A DNA stretch of 64,000 bases from Mycolicibacterium brisbanense (GTDB taxonomy: Bacteria; Actinomycetota; Actinomycetes; Mycobacteriales; Mycobacteriaceae): contig NZ_BCSX01000053.1 of NCBI RefSeq assembly GCF_001570425.1, positions 62,001-126,000 of the forward strand, given 5' to 3'. Both the position numbers and the translations under genes were made by a program. Positions 34,865 through 42,985 of the stretch are shown one piece after another (within the stretch, counting starts at the first letter, position 1; each line of letters begins with the position of its first letter). The notes beneath the pieces are model-generated. The model saw only the letters and a list, made by a program, of their open reading frames with translations, did no database searches and was not told where the DNA came from.

Positions 34865-35683
34865 CTATCTGTCTCCCTCCGCTTCCCTGATCGCCGCCGC
34901 GATGGCGCCGGCGAGTTCCGCGGGGGCTTCCACATGCGCCAGATGTCCCTGTCCGGGCAGTCGGATCACGCGGGCTTGCGGTAGTGCGGCGGCAAAGGCA
35001 GCGAACGCTGTCCCGTACGGCGCCACGCCCTCATTGTGCGCCCCGAGAATAAGTGCGACCGGGATGTCCAGGCCGCCATAGTCTTTCAACGACGGCGGGT
35101 AGGCGTTGATCGCGGCCAGTTCCGCACCCAACGGCTTGGCGAGCTCCCGCAATATGGGCCATGCCGGGGTTCGTCGCAGCTCTGCCACGTAACCCTCGGA
35201 GAATCCGGATACGTCGGTGTTGACCAGTTCGACGGCGCGGTCCAGATCACCTGCGGCCGTGGCGGCCCGGATGGGCGCGACCGCGTCCGGGGCAAAAGGT
35301 ATGCCGACCGGCTCGTAGGCGGTCACCGATCGGACTGCGGGGTACCCGAGCGCGGCCTCCAAAGCGATGAGCGCACCGTAACTCCAGCCCACGAGATGCA
35401 CCGCGCCGAGCGAGTCGATCGTGTGCCGCACATCGTCGATCTCGACCTGCACCGAGTAGTCGGCACCCAGCCCGCCGCTCGGGCATCGGCCGCGCCGGTT
35501 GAGCGTGACCACGGGATTCGGCAGGTCGATCGCCGCGACGACGGGGCGCCAGGTGGTAGCGTCGGCCATGACGCCGGGGACGATGAGTAGCGGTGTGCCG
35601 CGGCCGGGACGAATCTCGGCGGCCAGCGTGGTCCCGCCACGCTCAATGGTGAAAGGCCGGGTGTCCAGTTCAACGAAAGTCAT
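34865..35683 (-). CDS. Alpha/beta-fold hydrolase
   Basis: 272 residues with the nucleophile elbow GWSYGA (Ser near 98), an Asp in the NTDVSGF/LILGAHNEG region and the terminal GQGHLAHVE histidine, so the triad is complete. An HG-type oxyanion segment is seen as PGVMAD. It hydrolyses an ester, amide or C-C bond of a small molecule. The last gene of a tight operon; its ATG overlaps the fumarase stop (ATGA). Given the neighbours, an amide, formamide or ester in the same pathway is a reasonable guess, not more. Confidence 0.82.
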   Translation of the reverse strand: MTFVELDTRPFTIERGGTTLAAEIRPGRGTPLLIVPGVMADATTWRPVVAAIDLPNPVVTLNRRGRCPSGGLGADYSVQVEIDDVRHTIDSLGAVHLVGWSYGALIALEAALGYPAVRSVTAYEPVGIPFAPDAVAPIRAATAAGDLDRAVELVNTDVSGFSEGYVAELRRTPAWPILRELAKPLGAELAAINAYPPSLKDYGGLDIPVALILGAHNEGVAPYGTAFAAFAAALPQARVIRLPGQGHLAHVEAPAELAGAIAAAIREAEGDR

Positions 35684-37320
35684 TGTGGCGCAGGTCCGAT
35701 CGTCAGTAGGGTGCGGTTGTCACGGCGGTAGAAGTCGTTGCCCTTGTCATCGATGACGATGAACGCCGGGAAATCTCGGACATGGATCTTCAGCACCGCC
35801 TCCATGCCCAGTTCGCCGTATTCGAGTGTCTCGATCGATGTGATGCAGTCGTGGGCCAGGCGCGCGGCGGGCCCACCGATCGACCCCAGATAGAAGCCGC
35901 CGTACGCCTGGCAGGACCTCCGGACCGCGTCGGAGCGATTGCCCTTGGCGAGCATCACCAGCGATCCACCCGCGGCCTGGAACTGCTCGACGTAGGAATC
36001 CATGCGCCCGGCGGTCGTCGGGCCGAACGACCCGGATGGATAGCCTTCCGGTCTCTTGGCGGGCCCTGCGTAATACACGGGGTGACGACGCAGATACTCC
36101 GGCAATGGTTCACCTGCGTCGAGGCGTTCGCGAATCTTGGCATGCGCCAGATCACGGGCCACCACCATGGTTCCGCTCAGCGATATCCGGGTGCCGACCG
36201 GATATCCGGACAACTGGGCGCGGGTGCCCTCGAGCGGTTGGTCGAGGTCGATCCGTACCACGTCGCCTTCGGTATCCAGTGTGGCGTCCGGCAGGAACCG
36301 GGCCGGGTCGGTCTCGAGTTGTTCGAGGAAAACGCCATCCCGCGTGACCTTTCCGAGGACATGACGGTCCGCCGCGCACGACACGGCCAGTGCGATCGGC
36401 AGGGATCCACCATGGCGCGGCAGCCGGACCACCCGCACGTCGTGGCAGAAGTACTTGCCGCCGAACTGCGCACCGATCCCCAGCTGCCGGGTGGCTGTGA
36501 GGATCTGCCGTTCGTAGTCGAGGTCACGAAACCCGTTACCGGACAATGACCCTGAAACGGGCAGGCTGTCGCGGTAGTGCGCAGAGGCGAGTTTCGCGGT
36601 CTTGAGCGCGAATTCGGCGCTGGTGCCACCGATCACGACTGCCAGGTGGTAGGGCGGACACGCCGAGGTGCCGATCTCGGCGGCGCGGGCGACGATGAAA
36701 TCGAGCAGGTCCGCCGGGTTGAGCAGGGCCGGCGTCTGCTGAAACAGGAAGCTCTTGTTGGCGCTGCCACAGCCCTTCGCCATGAACAGGAAGCGGTAGG
36801 CGTCGTCGCCGTCGGCGAGGATCTCGATCTGGGCCGGCAGATTGGTCCCGGTGTTGCGCTCGTCGAACATCGACAGGGGAGCCAATTGTGAGTAACGCAG
36901 GTTCAGCGTCCGGTACGCACGGGCGATGCCGCGCGACAGATGCTCGGCGTCGCGCCCGTCGGTCAGGACGTGTTGCCCGCGCCACGCGTGCACGATGGCG
37001 GTCCCGGTGTCCTGGCACATAGGCAACACCCCTGCGGCGGCGATGTTCGCGTTGCGCAGCAGCTCGGCGGCCACGTAGCGATCATTGGGGGACGACTCCG
37101 GGTCGTCGAGGATCGCCGCAACCTGGCGAAGGTGGCTGGTACGCAACAGATGTGACACGTCGCGGTACGCCTCGAACGCCAACTGCTCAAGGGCGGCCGG
37201 GGAGATGTCCAGGAATTCTCGTCCCGCCGCGTGCACGACGCCGAGGGGTTCGGCGTCGAGCCTGCGGTAGTCCGTGTCGTCGGGACCGGTGGGCAGCAAC
37301 GGTGTGTAGTCGACGGTCAT
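35680..37320 (-). CDS. Class I fumarate hydratase (iron-sulfur)
   Basis: 546 residues with both halves of class I fumarases. The N-terminal alpha part has the cluster cysteines in PMCQDTGTA (Cys near 105), KGCGSANKS and GTSACPPYHLAVVIGG. The C-terminal beta part has GTRISLSGTMVVARDLAHAKI, YYAGPAKRP and the SFGPTTAGRMD catalytic-region segment. It needs a 4Fe-4S cluster and hydrates fumarate to malate, or related unsaturated diacids. The ATG at 37320 overlaps the amidase stop (ATGA), so the open frame further upstream is not used. Mycobacteria usually have class II FumC, so this looks pathway-specific. Confidence 0.9.
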   Translation of the reverse strand: MTVDYTPLLPTGPDDTDYRRLDAEPLGVVHAAGREFLDISPAALEQLAFEAYRDVSHLLRTSHLRQVAAILDDPESSPNDRYVAAELLRNANIAAAGVLPMCQDTGTAIVHAWRGQHVLTDGRDAEHLSRGIARAYRTLNLRYSQLAPLSMFDERNTGTNLPAQIEILADGDDAYRFLFMAKGCGSANKSFLFQQTPALLNPADLLDFIVARAAEIGTSACPPYHLAVVIGGTSAEFALKTAKLASAHYRDSLPVSGSLSGNGFRDLDYERQILTATRQLGIGAQFGGKYFCHDVRVVRLPRHGGSLPIALAVSCAADRHVLGKVTRDGVFLEQLETDPARFLPDATLDTEGDVVRIDLDQPLEGTRAQLSGYPVGTRISLSGTMVVARDLAHAKIRERLDAGEPLPEYLRRHPVYYAGPAKRPEGYPSGSFGPTTAGRMDSYVEQFQAAGGSLVMLAKGNRSDAVRRSCQAYGGFYLGSIGGPAARLAHDCITSIETLEYGELGMEAVLKIHVRDFPAFIVIDDKGNDFYRRDNRTLLTIGPAPQ

Positions 37321-38663
37321 GACCGTTCGATTCGGGTGGCCAGCTCGAAGAGCATGTTCTCGTTGCCGGGCGCAGCGATGAGCTGCAGGCCTACCGGAAG
37401 ATCCATGACAGTGCCCGCGGGCACGCTCAGCGCGGGATGGCCGGTGAGATTCCACGGGCAGGTCAGGGACAACAGCGCCGAGCGCACTTCCACTGCGCGA
37501 CCGTCGATTTCGTGGGCACGCTGGTCGAGGTCGGTGGCCACGGTCGGGACGGTCGGCATCGCGAGCACGTCGAATCTGCCGAACAGGTCTGCGGCCGCAG
37601 CCCGCAACGTGTCGCGCTGCCGGCAGGCCCGCACGTATTGCCATGCCGCGGTGTCGCGCCCGCGCTCCAGACGTTCGACCACTTCGGCGTCGATGGTGTG
37701 CTCCTGCCCGGCCAGGTCGTCGATGTGTTCGGCATAGGCCTCGCTGGACTGCAGGATGCTCAGCACCGTGAACACCTCACCCGCCGTGACCGGCAGCCCG
37801 GCGGTGCCGTCGACCGTGATGCCTGCGCGCTCGAGGGCGTCGCGCACACAGGCGACGACCGCAGGGTCGCACGGGCCGAAGCACTCCGGATCGACCCATC
37901 CGACGCGCACCGCGGCGCCGTTCGGCTGCACCGGCTGACCGGCCATGACGGCATAGGCCTCCGCCGCGCCGGACGCTGTGGTCGCGAAAACCCCGACATG
38001 GTCCAGAGACGCCGCCAGCGGGCGAACTCCCGCGGTGGGGATCGCCCCGTAAGCGGGTTTGAAGCCGGTCACACCGCACAGCGCGGCGGGGACGCGTACC
38101 GAACCGGCGGTGTCGGTGCCGACGGCGATCGGCACCATTCCCGCGGCGGTGGCGACGGCGCTGCCGCCACTCGAGCCCCCACTGATCTTGTTGACATCCC
38201 ACGGGTTTCGCGAAGGGCCGTGCGCGGAGCGGTCACCGGTAGCGCCGTAGGCGAACTCGTGCAGCACGTTCTTGCCGACGATCACCGCACCGGCGGCGCG
38301 TAGCCTCCGGACGCATTCGGCGTCGGCCTCTGCGAGGCCGGAGTGCACCAGTGAACCCGATGTCGTGACCTGACCGGCGATGTCGACAAGATCTTTGACT
38401 GACACCGGAATTCCGTGCAGCAGACCGCGATCGCGTCCCTCGCTGCGCTCGCGGTCAGCCTCGCGGGCTGCGGTGCGGGCGCCTTCGGCGTCAACCGCGG
38501 TGAACGCGTTCAGAATAGGGTTGAGCCGGGCGATCGCGGCCAAGCTGTGCTCGACCAGTTCCGCGCTCGTGGTGTGGCCGGCACGGAGTTCGGCTGCCAA
38601 TGAGTGGATGTCGCGGTCACGGAAGTAGCCGTTGAACACGGCGGGGTCGGCTATGTCGGTCAT
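37317..38663 (-). CDS. Amidase-signature family amidohydrolase
   Basis: 448 residues with the complete Ser-Ser-Lys triad: Lys in GIPVSVKDLVDIAG, the GGSSGGSAVA loop with the cis-Ser, and the nucleophile Ser in GTDTAGSVRVPA. It hydrolyses a carboxamide to acid and ammonia in the cytosol. The ATG at 38663 gives the usual length, one base after the membrane protein stop; the upstream open frame runs into that gene. The specificity is unknown, but position between a nitrilase-family enzyme and a fumarase suggests stepwise deamidation to a C4 diacid. Confidence 0.9.
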   Translation of the reverse strand: MTDIADPAVFNGYFRDRDIHSLAAELRAGHTTSAELVEHSLAAIARLNPILNAFTAVDAEGARTAAREADRERSEGRDRGLLHGIPVSVKDLVDIAGQVTTSGSLVHSGLAEADAECVRRLRAAGAVIVGKNVLHEFAYGATGDRSAHGPSRNPWDVNKISGGSSGGSAVATAAGMVPIAVGTDTAGSVRVPAALCGVTGFKPAYGAIPTAGVRPLAASLDHVGVFATTASGAAEAYAVMAGQPVQPNGAAVRVGWVDPECFGPCDPAVVACVRDALERAGITVDGTAGLPVTAGEVFTVLSILQSSEAYAEHIDDLAGQEHTIDAEVVERLERGRDTAAWQYVRACRQRDTLRAAAADLFGRFDVLAMPTVPTVATDLDQRAHEIDGRAVEVRSALLSLTCPWNLTGHPALSVPAGTVMDLPVGLQLIAAPGNENMLFELATRIERS

Positions 38664-38664
38664 G

Positions 38665-39795
38665 TCATATTCCTGGAAGTAGTTGCAGGGCAGGGACGAT
38701 CGATGCGGTGGCGACCGCCATGGCGGCCACGTTCCCGATGAAGGGATGAAAGTCGGCGGGCAGTCGTGCCGAGATCGCCGCGGCCAGCGGCGGACTGAGC
38801 ACCGCGCCGAGGACGGCACCGGCCAGCACCGAAGGCACGCTGCCGCCGTAGGCCAGCGCGCACGCCGGGGCGACGGATACGACGGGCACGAAGGTCGGAT
38901 AGAACGGCCGGCGGGCCCACCGCCCGCGCCACACGGTCACCGCGACCACGGCGGTGATCGCCTGGGCGGCCAGGATCTGTGGCAGCAGCCCCGATCCGTA
39001 GGCCGGTGCGGCTGGGTTCAGCAGGTAGGCGACGACCGCCCCGGCGATCAATCCCAGGCTTGCCCACTCACTGCCGAAGAACTGGGCCTCGGAGAAGTCG
39101 GCCAGGCTGCGACGCAAAACCCAGACGGGACCGCGCTTTTCGGTTGACGTGGTCGGTGGTGGTTCGACGGGGCGGCGCAGGTGCAGGGGCGGCGGCAGCC
39201 AGGGCAGGTGACGGCACACCGTGAAGGCGATCACCGCCGCCAACGCCATACCGGCCGTCACACCCACCACCGGAGCGATCCCGAGTCTCGGGCAGATGAT
39301 GCTCGCGCCCAGCACCGACAGCCCCGGCGTGACGAGCCCGCCGAGCACGCCGCCGGTCAGCACCGTCGGGATGTCGGGGCCGAACATCAACACGATCGTC
39401 GGGGAGACCGACACGAACGGCGCGAACAGCGGCTGCCAGGTGCCCGGTGACAGGGTCCACCCCCACGCCAGCACACTGACGGCTACGCCGAGCAGGGCGC
39501 TGGCCAGCATCGGGACAAACATCCCCGAACCGCAGGCCTGTGCGAATCCTTGTGCCGGCCGTCGCCGGGTCTGCAGCCAGTGTGCCAGCGCGCCGCCGGC
39601 GAGCAGGCCCAGACCCGAGAGAGCACTGCTGTAGAAGTTGGGTTCGCTTGCCGCAGAGGCGATCACGGAGAGCAGTGGGGCTGCCGCCCGCAGGCCCCCG
39701 CTCCACAGCAGAACGGCGACGAGGCAGACGGCGGCGATGAGTGGCCACAGGGGAAGGGAGCCGCTTCGGGACCGGGTCGACGGCGCAGACGTCAT
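38665..39795 (-). CDS. Polytopic membrane protein with internal duplication, candidate transporter
   Basis: 376 residues, ten or so hydrophobic segments, family not recognised. Two related halves are visible. PTVLTGGVLGGLVTP, preceded by FAPFVSVSP, at about 125-155 is mirrored by PSVLAGAVLGAVLSP, preceded by FVPVVSVAP, at about 310-340. Each is followed by a hydrophobic segment ending in small residues. A charged loop (about 195-235, RRPVEPPP...) links the halves. Such pseudo-twofold repeats are typical of secondary transporters. It lies between the nitrilase and amidase genes with gaps of 9 and 1 bases, so it probably imports the operon substrate. Confidence 0.75.
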   Translation of the reverse strand: MTSAPSTRSRSGSLPLWPLIAAVCLVAVLLWSGGLRAAAPLLSVIASAASEPNFYSSALSGLGLLAGGALAHWLQTRRRPAQGFAQACGSGMFVPMLASALLGVAVSVLAWGWTLSPGTWQPLFAPFVSVSPTIVLMFGPDIPTVLTGGVLGGLVTPGLSVLGASIICPRLGIAPVVGVTAGMALAAVIAFTVCRHLPWLPPPLHLRRPVEPPPTTSTEKRGPVWVLRRSLADFSEAQFFGSEWASLGLIAGAVVAYLLNPAAPAYGSGLLPQILAAQAITAVVAVTVWRGRWARRPFYPTFVPVVSVAPACALAYGGSVPSVLAGAVLGAVLSPPLAAAISARLPADFHPFIGNVAAMAVATASIVPALQLLPGI

Positions 39796-39804
39796 GGCGC
39801 AGCC

Positions 39805-40716
39805 TTACCGGGGCAGCGCCGAGCCGCCGCGGTAACCGAGGAGCTGATCGTACAGATCGGTGCGCCGGTCGCGGTGCAGATCGTTGAACTGGTTCCAGAT
39901 CGGGGCCCCACGGGAGGCCGTCACGTCGATGTCTGCGTAGAGGATGGTGTCTTCGTCCGGCCCGGCGATGCGGTCGATCGGCCAGCCGTTGGTCCCCGCG
40001 ATCAGGGAGTTGCCCATGAAGCCCGACGTGCGTTCGGTGCCGATCCGGTCGGCGGTCGCGATGAAGACGTTGTTGACATGTGCGGCCGTCATGGTCAGGT
40101 AGGCGGCCATGCAGGTGCCGCTTGCGTCGTACAGGGGCGGCGGTGTCCAGACCCAGCCGGTCGGGATGCAGATGATGTCGGCGCCTTGTTGCGCGACGAT
40201 CCGCGCGGTCTCCGGGAACCAGATGTCCCAGCAGACCAGCAGGCCGATCCTGCCGATACGGGTCGGAAACACCGGGAACCCGAGGTCGCCGGGGGAGAAG
40301 AACAGCTTCTCCTCGTTCCACAGATGAGTCTTGCGGTACTTGCCGACGTACCCGTCCGGTCCCACCAGGACCGCAGTGTCGAAGAGCTCGACCCCGTCGA
40401 GTTCGGGTAGGCACCCGACGATGTAGACGTCGTGGGCGGCGGCGAACTCGACCCAGCCGGCGACCGTCGCACCCGAGGGCACCGCTTCGGCGTGGGCGTA
40501 GGCCTCTTCCCGGGATTCGAAGGTGTAGCCCGTTGTCGCCAGTTCGGGCAGCACGATGAGGTTGGCGCCCTCAGCTACCGCCGCGTTGAGGCGCTCGTAG
40601 ACCGCTTCGGAGTTGGCCTTGAGGTTCTCCACCCCGACCTGGGGGTTGAACTGCACGACGGCCACCCGCGCTGGGCTGTATCGGTGGTCGGTGGATGAGG
40701 CGTTCTGATCAGGCAT
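39805..40716 (-). CDS. Carbon-nitrogen hydrolase (nitrilase superfamily)
   Basis: 303 residues with the Glu-Lys-Cys triad: Glu in VLPELATTGY, Lys in YRKTHLWNEE and Cys in LLVCWDIWFPE. The sequence looks more like an amidase/carbamoylase branch than a true nitrilase. It releases ammonia from an amide, carbamoyl or nitrile compound. The start at 40716 has AAGGA with a six-base spacer; the longer frame to 40872 crosses the LacI operators and is not used. First gene of the five-gene operon, divergent from the LacI-type regulator. Confidence 0.88.
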   Translation of the reverse strand: MPDQNASSTDHRYSPARVAVVQFNPQVGVENLKANSEAVYERLNAAVAEGANLIVLPELATTGYTFESREEAYAHAEAVPSGATVAGWVEFAAAHDVYIVGCLPELDGVELFDTAVLVGPDGYVGKYRKTHLWNEEKLFFSPGDLGFPVFPTRIGRIGLLVCWDIWFPETARIVAQQGADIICIPTGWVWTPPPLYDASGTCMAAYLTMTAAHVNNVFIATADRIGTERTSGFMGNSLIAGTNGWPIDRIAGPDEDTILYADIDVTASRGAPIWNQFNDLHRDRRTDLYDQLLGYRGGSALPR

Positions 40717-40779
40717 TACGCGTCCTTGTCCCATTGTCGTCGGAGTCGAGTCGAATGACCCGACACGTCCGGCCCGTTT

Positions 40780-40806
40780 GCCCGAACGTTCGGGCCGAAC
40801 GTTCGG
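40780..40806. promoter_or_regulatory. Twin palindromic operators for the LacI-type regulator
   Basis: GCCCGAACGTTCGGGC (40780-40795) is a perfect 16-bp palindrome, directly followed by CCGAACGTTCGG (40795-40806), a perfect 12-bp palindrome; the centres are 13 bp apart. The central CG and GAACGTTC core are typical of LacI-family sites. A -10-like TATACT at 40809-40814 for the regulator gene abuts the second copy, so binding should block the regulator gene and the divergent operon. Confidence 0.75.
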
Positions 40807-40883
40807 GCTATACTGCTCCGTGTTGCGTGTCACTGTCAAGGGCTGGTCGCGCGACCTCGTTTCAGCAAACAAGAGAGAGTGAA

Positions 40884-41918
40884 GTGGGGAAGTCGAAACA
40901 GGCCACGCTGCAGTCGATCGCCGATGACCTCGGCCTGCACGTCTCGACGGTTGCGCGCGTGCTCAACGGCATGCGGGCGGGGGAGCGTGCGGCCTCGGGA
41001 GCCACCGCCGAACGGATCCGTCAACGTGCGGCCGAGGTGAACTACCGTGCGAATCCGCACGCGGCGAGCCTGCGGACCAAGCGCACCAACCTGGTCGGCG
41101 TGCTGGTCCCGAGGCTCAGCGACGTCGTGCTCGCCACGGTCTACGAGGGCATCGAATCGGCCGCCGCGCAGCGGGGCCTGACGGCGTTCGTCGCAAACAC
41201 CCAGGACGAGCCCGACCGGCAGCGCATGCGGATCGAGATGATGTTGGACCGCCGTGTCGACGGGCTCATCCTCGGCGACGCACGGGCCGACGACCACGCC
41301 GTCCTCGAAGAGCTCACCACGCGCGAGGTTCCGTTCGTACTCGTCAACCGCAGCGTCTCGGACTACTCCGCGGCAACCTGTGACAACTACCTCGGCGGCC
41401 GGTTGGCGGCCGAACACCTCCTCGAGCTTGGGCACCGCCGTGTGGGCGTCATCGCCGGCCTGGCCCACGCAAGCACCGGAATCGACCGGCCCGCAGGCTT
41501 TGTCGATCGTTTTCGCGAAGCGGGTATCGACGTCCCCGCGGAGAACATCGTCTTCTCGGGCCTGGACAGTCAGGGCGGGCATGCCGCTGCCGACCGCATG
41601 CTCGCCGCCGCGTCGCCGCCGACCGCGCTCTTTGCGGTCAACGATTTCGCCGCCATCGGTGCGGCCGGCGCGGTGCGGGCGCACGGGCTGCGCGTCGGCG
41701 AGGACGTGTCCCTGATCGGCTTCAACAACATCGCGCTCACGGCGGAGATGCATGTCCCGTTGACCTCGGTCGAGTCGCATGCGTTCGACATGGGGTGTGA
41801 TGCCGTCGAACTGCTGGCCGACGCGCTGGCCGGGCGGCCCGGAGGTCAGCGGCGCACGAAACCCGTTCTGGTGGTGCGCAAGTCGACGGCCGACGTGCGG
41901 TGTTCGAGCCTGGCGTGA
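40884..41918 (+). CDS. LacI-family transcriptional regulator
   Basis: 344 residues. The N-terminal helix-turn-helix is ATLQSIADDLGLHVSTVARVLNG with the hinge region RANPHAASLRTKRT. The periplasmic-binding-protein-like effector domain follows, with VGVLVPRLSDVVLATVYEGIE and SLIGFNNIALTAEMHVPLTSV near the end. The GTG at 40884 follows a purine-rich GAGAGAG site and starts just before the DNA-binding domain; the frame extends upstream through the operators but without support. It probably represses the divergent nitrilase operon and itself, induced by a pathway compound. Confidence 0.9.
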   Translation: MGKSKQATLQSIADDLGLHVSTVARVLNGMRAGERAASGATAERIRQRAAEVNYRANPHAASLRTKRTNLVGVLVPRLSDVVLATVYEGIESAAAQRGLTAFVANTQDEPDRQRMRIEMMLDRRVDGLILGDARADDHAVLEELTTREVPFVLVNRSVSDYSAATCDNYLGGRLAAEHLLELGHRRVGVIAGLAHASTGIDRPAGFVDRFREAGIDVPAENIVFSGLDSQGGHAAADRMLAAASPPTALFAVNDFAAIGAAGAVRAHGLRVGEDVSLIGFNNIALTAEMHVPLTSVESHAFDMGCDAVELLADALAGRPGGQRRTKPVLVVRKSTADVRCSSLA

Positions 41919-41948
41919 TGCGGTCTGCGCGGATCCTTGACATTCGGC

Positions 41949-41964
41949 TCGAACGCATGTTCGA
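41949..41964 (+). promoter_or_regulatory. SOS (LexA) box of the radical SAM gene
   Basis: TCGAAC-GCAT-GTTCGA, a perfect mycobacterial SOS box. A -35 TTGACA at 41937-41942 and a -10-like TTCGAT at 41960-41965 bracket it, and the ATG lies seven bases later, so the transcript is probably leaderless. LexA bound here would cover the -10. I recall Rv2578c being listed among DNA-damage-inducible, LexA-linked genes in M. tuberculosis. Confidence 0.9.
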
Positions 41965-41971
41965 TGGGTGA

Positions 41972-42985
41972 ATGCGTTGGGACGGGCAGGGGGTGCGCGT
42001 CGACGACGGCGCGCTACCCGGCCTGCAACGGCTGGGGTTCGTGCGGAGCGTACGCACCCCGCAGTTCGAAGGCATCACCTTCCACGAGGTGTTGTGCAAA
42101 TCGGCGCTGAACAAGATTCCCGCGGCGTCGGCGCTCCCGTTTCGCTACACCGTCAACGGTTACCGGGGATGCTCACACGCCTGCCGATACTGTTTTGCCC
42201 GACCGACGCACGAGTACCTCGACTTCGACAGCGGTCGGGATTTCGACACTCAGGTCGTGGTCAAGACCAACGTGGTCGAGGTGCTGCGACGCGAGCTTCG
42301 CCGTCGCTCGTGGACTCGGGAGGCGGTTGCGCTGGGCACCAACACCGACCCGTACCAGCGGGCCGAAGGCCGGTACGCGTTGATGCCGGGAATCATTGGT
42401 GCACTGGCGGATTCCGGGACACCGTTCTCGATACTGACCAAGGGCACGCTGCTGCGGCGGGACCTGCCGCTGGTCGCCGACGCGGCCCACAACGGGCCCG
42501 GGGCGAGTGTGGCGATCTCGCTGGCGGTGGGCGACCCGGACTTGCATCGTGACGTCGAACCCGGCACGCCGTCACCGCAGGCGCGGCTGGCCCTGATCTC
42601 CGCGGTGCGCGACGCGGGGCTGGGCTGCCACGTGATGGTGGCGCCGGTGCTGCCGTACCTGACGGATTCCGCAGAACAGCTCGACGCGTTGCTCGGGCAG
42701 ATCGCGGCGGCCGGCGCGACGGGGGCGACGGTGTTCGGCATGCATCTGCGCGGATCGAACCGTGGTTGGTTCATGCAGTGGTTGCAACAGTCGCACCCCG
42801 AACTCGTGCCCGAGTACGAGCGGTTGTACGGGCGCAGGGCGTACCTGCCGCAGGATTACCGCACCGCGCTGCGTGCCCGGGTGGCACCGCTGCTCGCGCG
42901 CTACGGGCTGACGGCGCGGGGGCCCGCGGCACCTGCCGCGGTCATGTCCGAGATCGCGGCGCCGGCACAGCCAACCTTGTTCTAG
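41972..42985 (+). CDS. Radical SAM protein, Rv2578c family, SOS-regulated
   Basis: 337 residues. The 4Fe-4S cysteines are in CSHACRYCFAR (Cys67, Cys71, Cys74; CxxxCxxC), as in spore-photoproduct-lyase-related radical SAM proteins. GTNTDPYQRAEG and the MPGII segment follow in the barrel. The N-terminal about 60 residues and C-terminal PAQPTLF tail are family-specific. The reaction is unknown; DNA-damage induction suggests a repair or damage-response role. The start is fixed by the promoter layout and by the duplicated 5' end at 34682. It converges with dhaA with stop codons sharing CTAG. Confidence 0.9.
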   Translation: MRWDGQGVRVDDGALPGLQRLGFVRSVRTPQFEGITFHEVLCKSALNKIPAASALPFRYTVNGYRGCSHACRYCFARPTHEYLDFDSGRDFDTQVVVKTNVVEVLRRELRRRSWTREAVALGTNTDPYQRAEGRYALMPGIIGALADSGTPFSILTKGTLLRRDLPLVADAAHNGPGASVAISLAVGDPDLHRDVEPGTPSPQARLALISAVRDAGLGCHVMVAPVLPYLTDSAEQLDALLGQIAAAGATGATVFGMHLRGSNRGWFMQWLQQSHPELVPEYERLYGRRAYLPQDYRTALRARVAPLLARYGLTARGPAAPAAVMSEIAAPAQPTLF

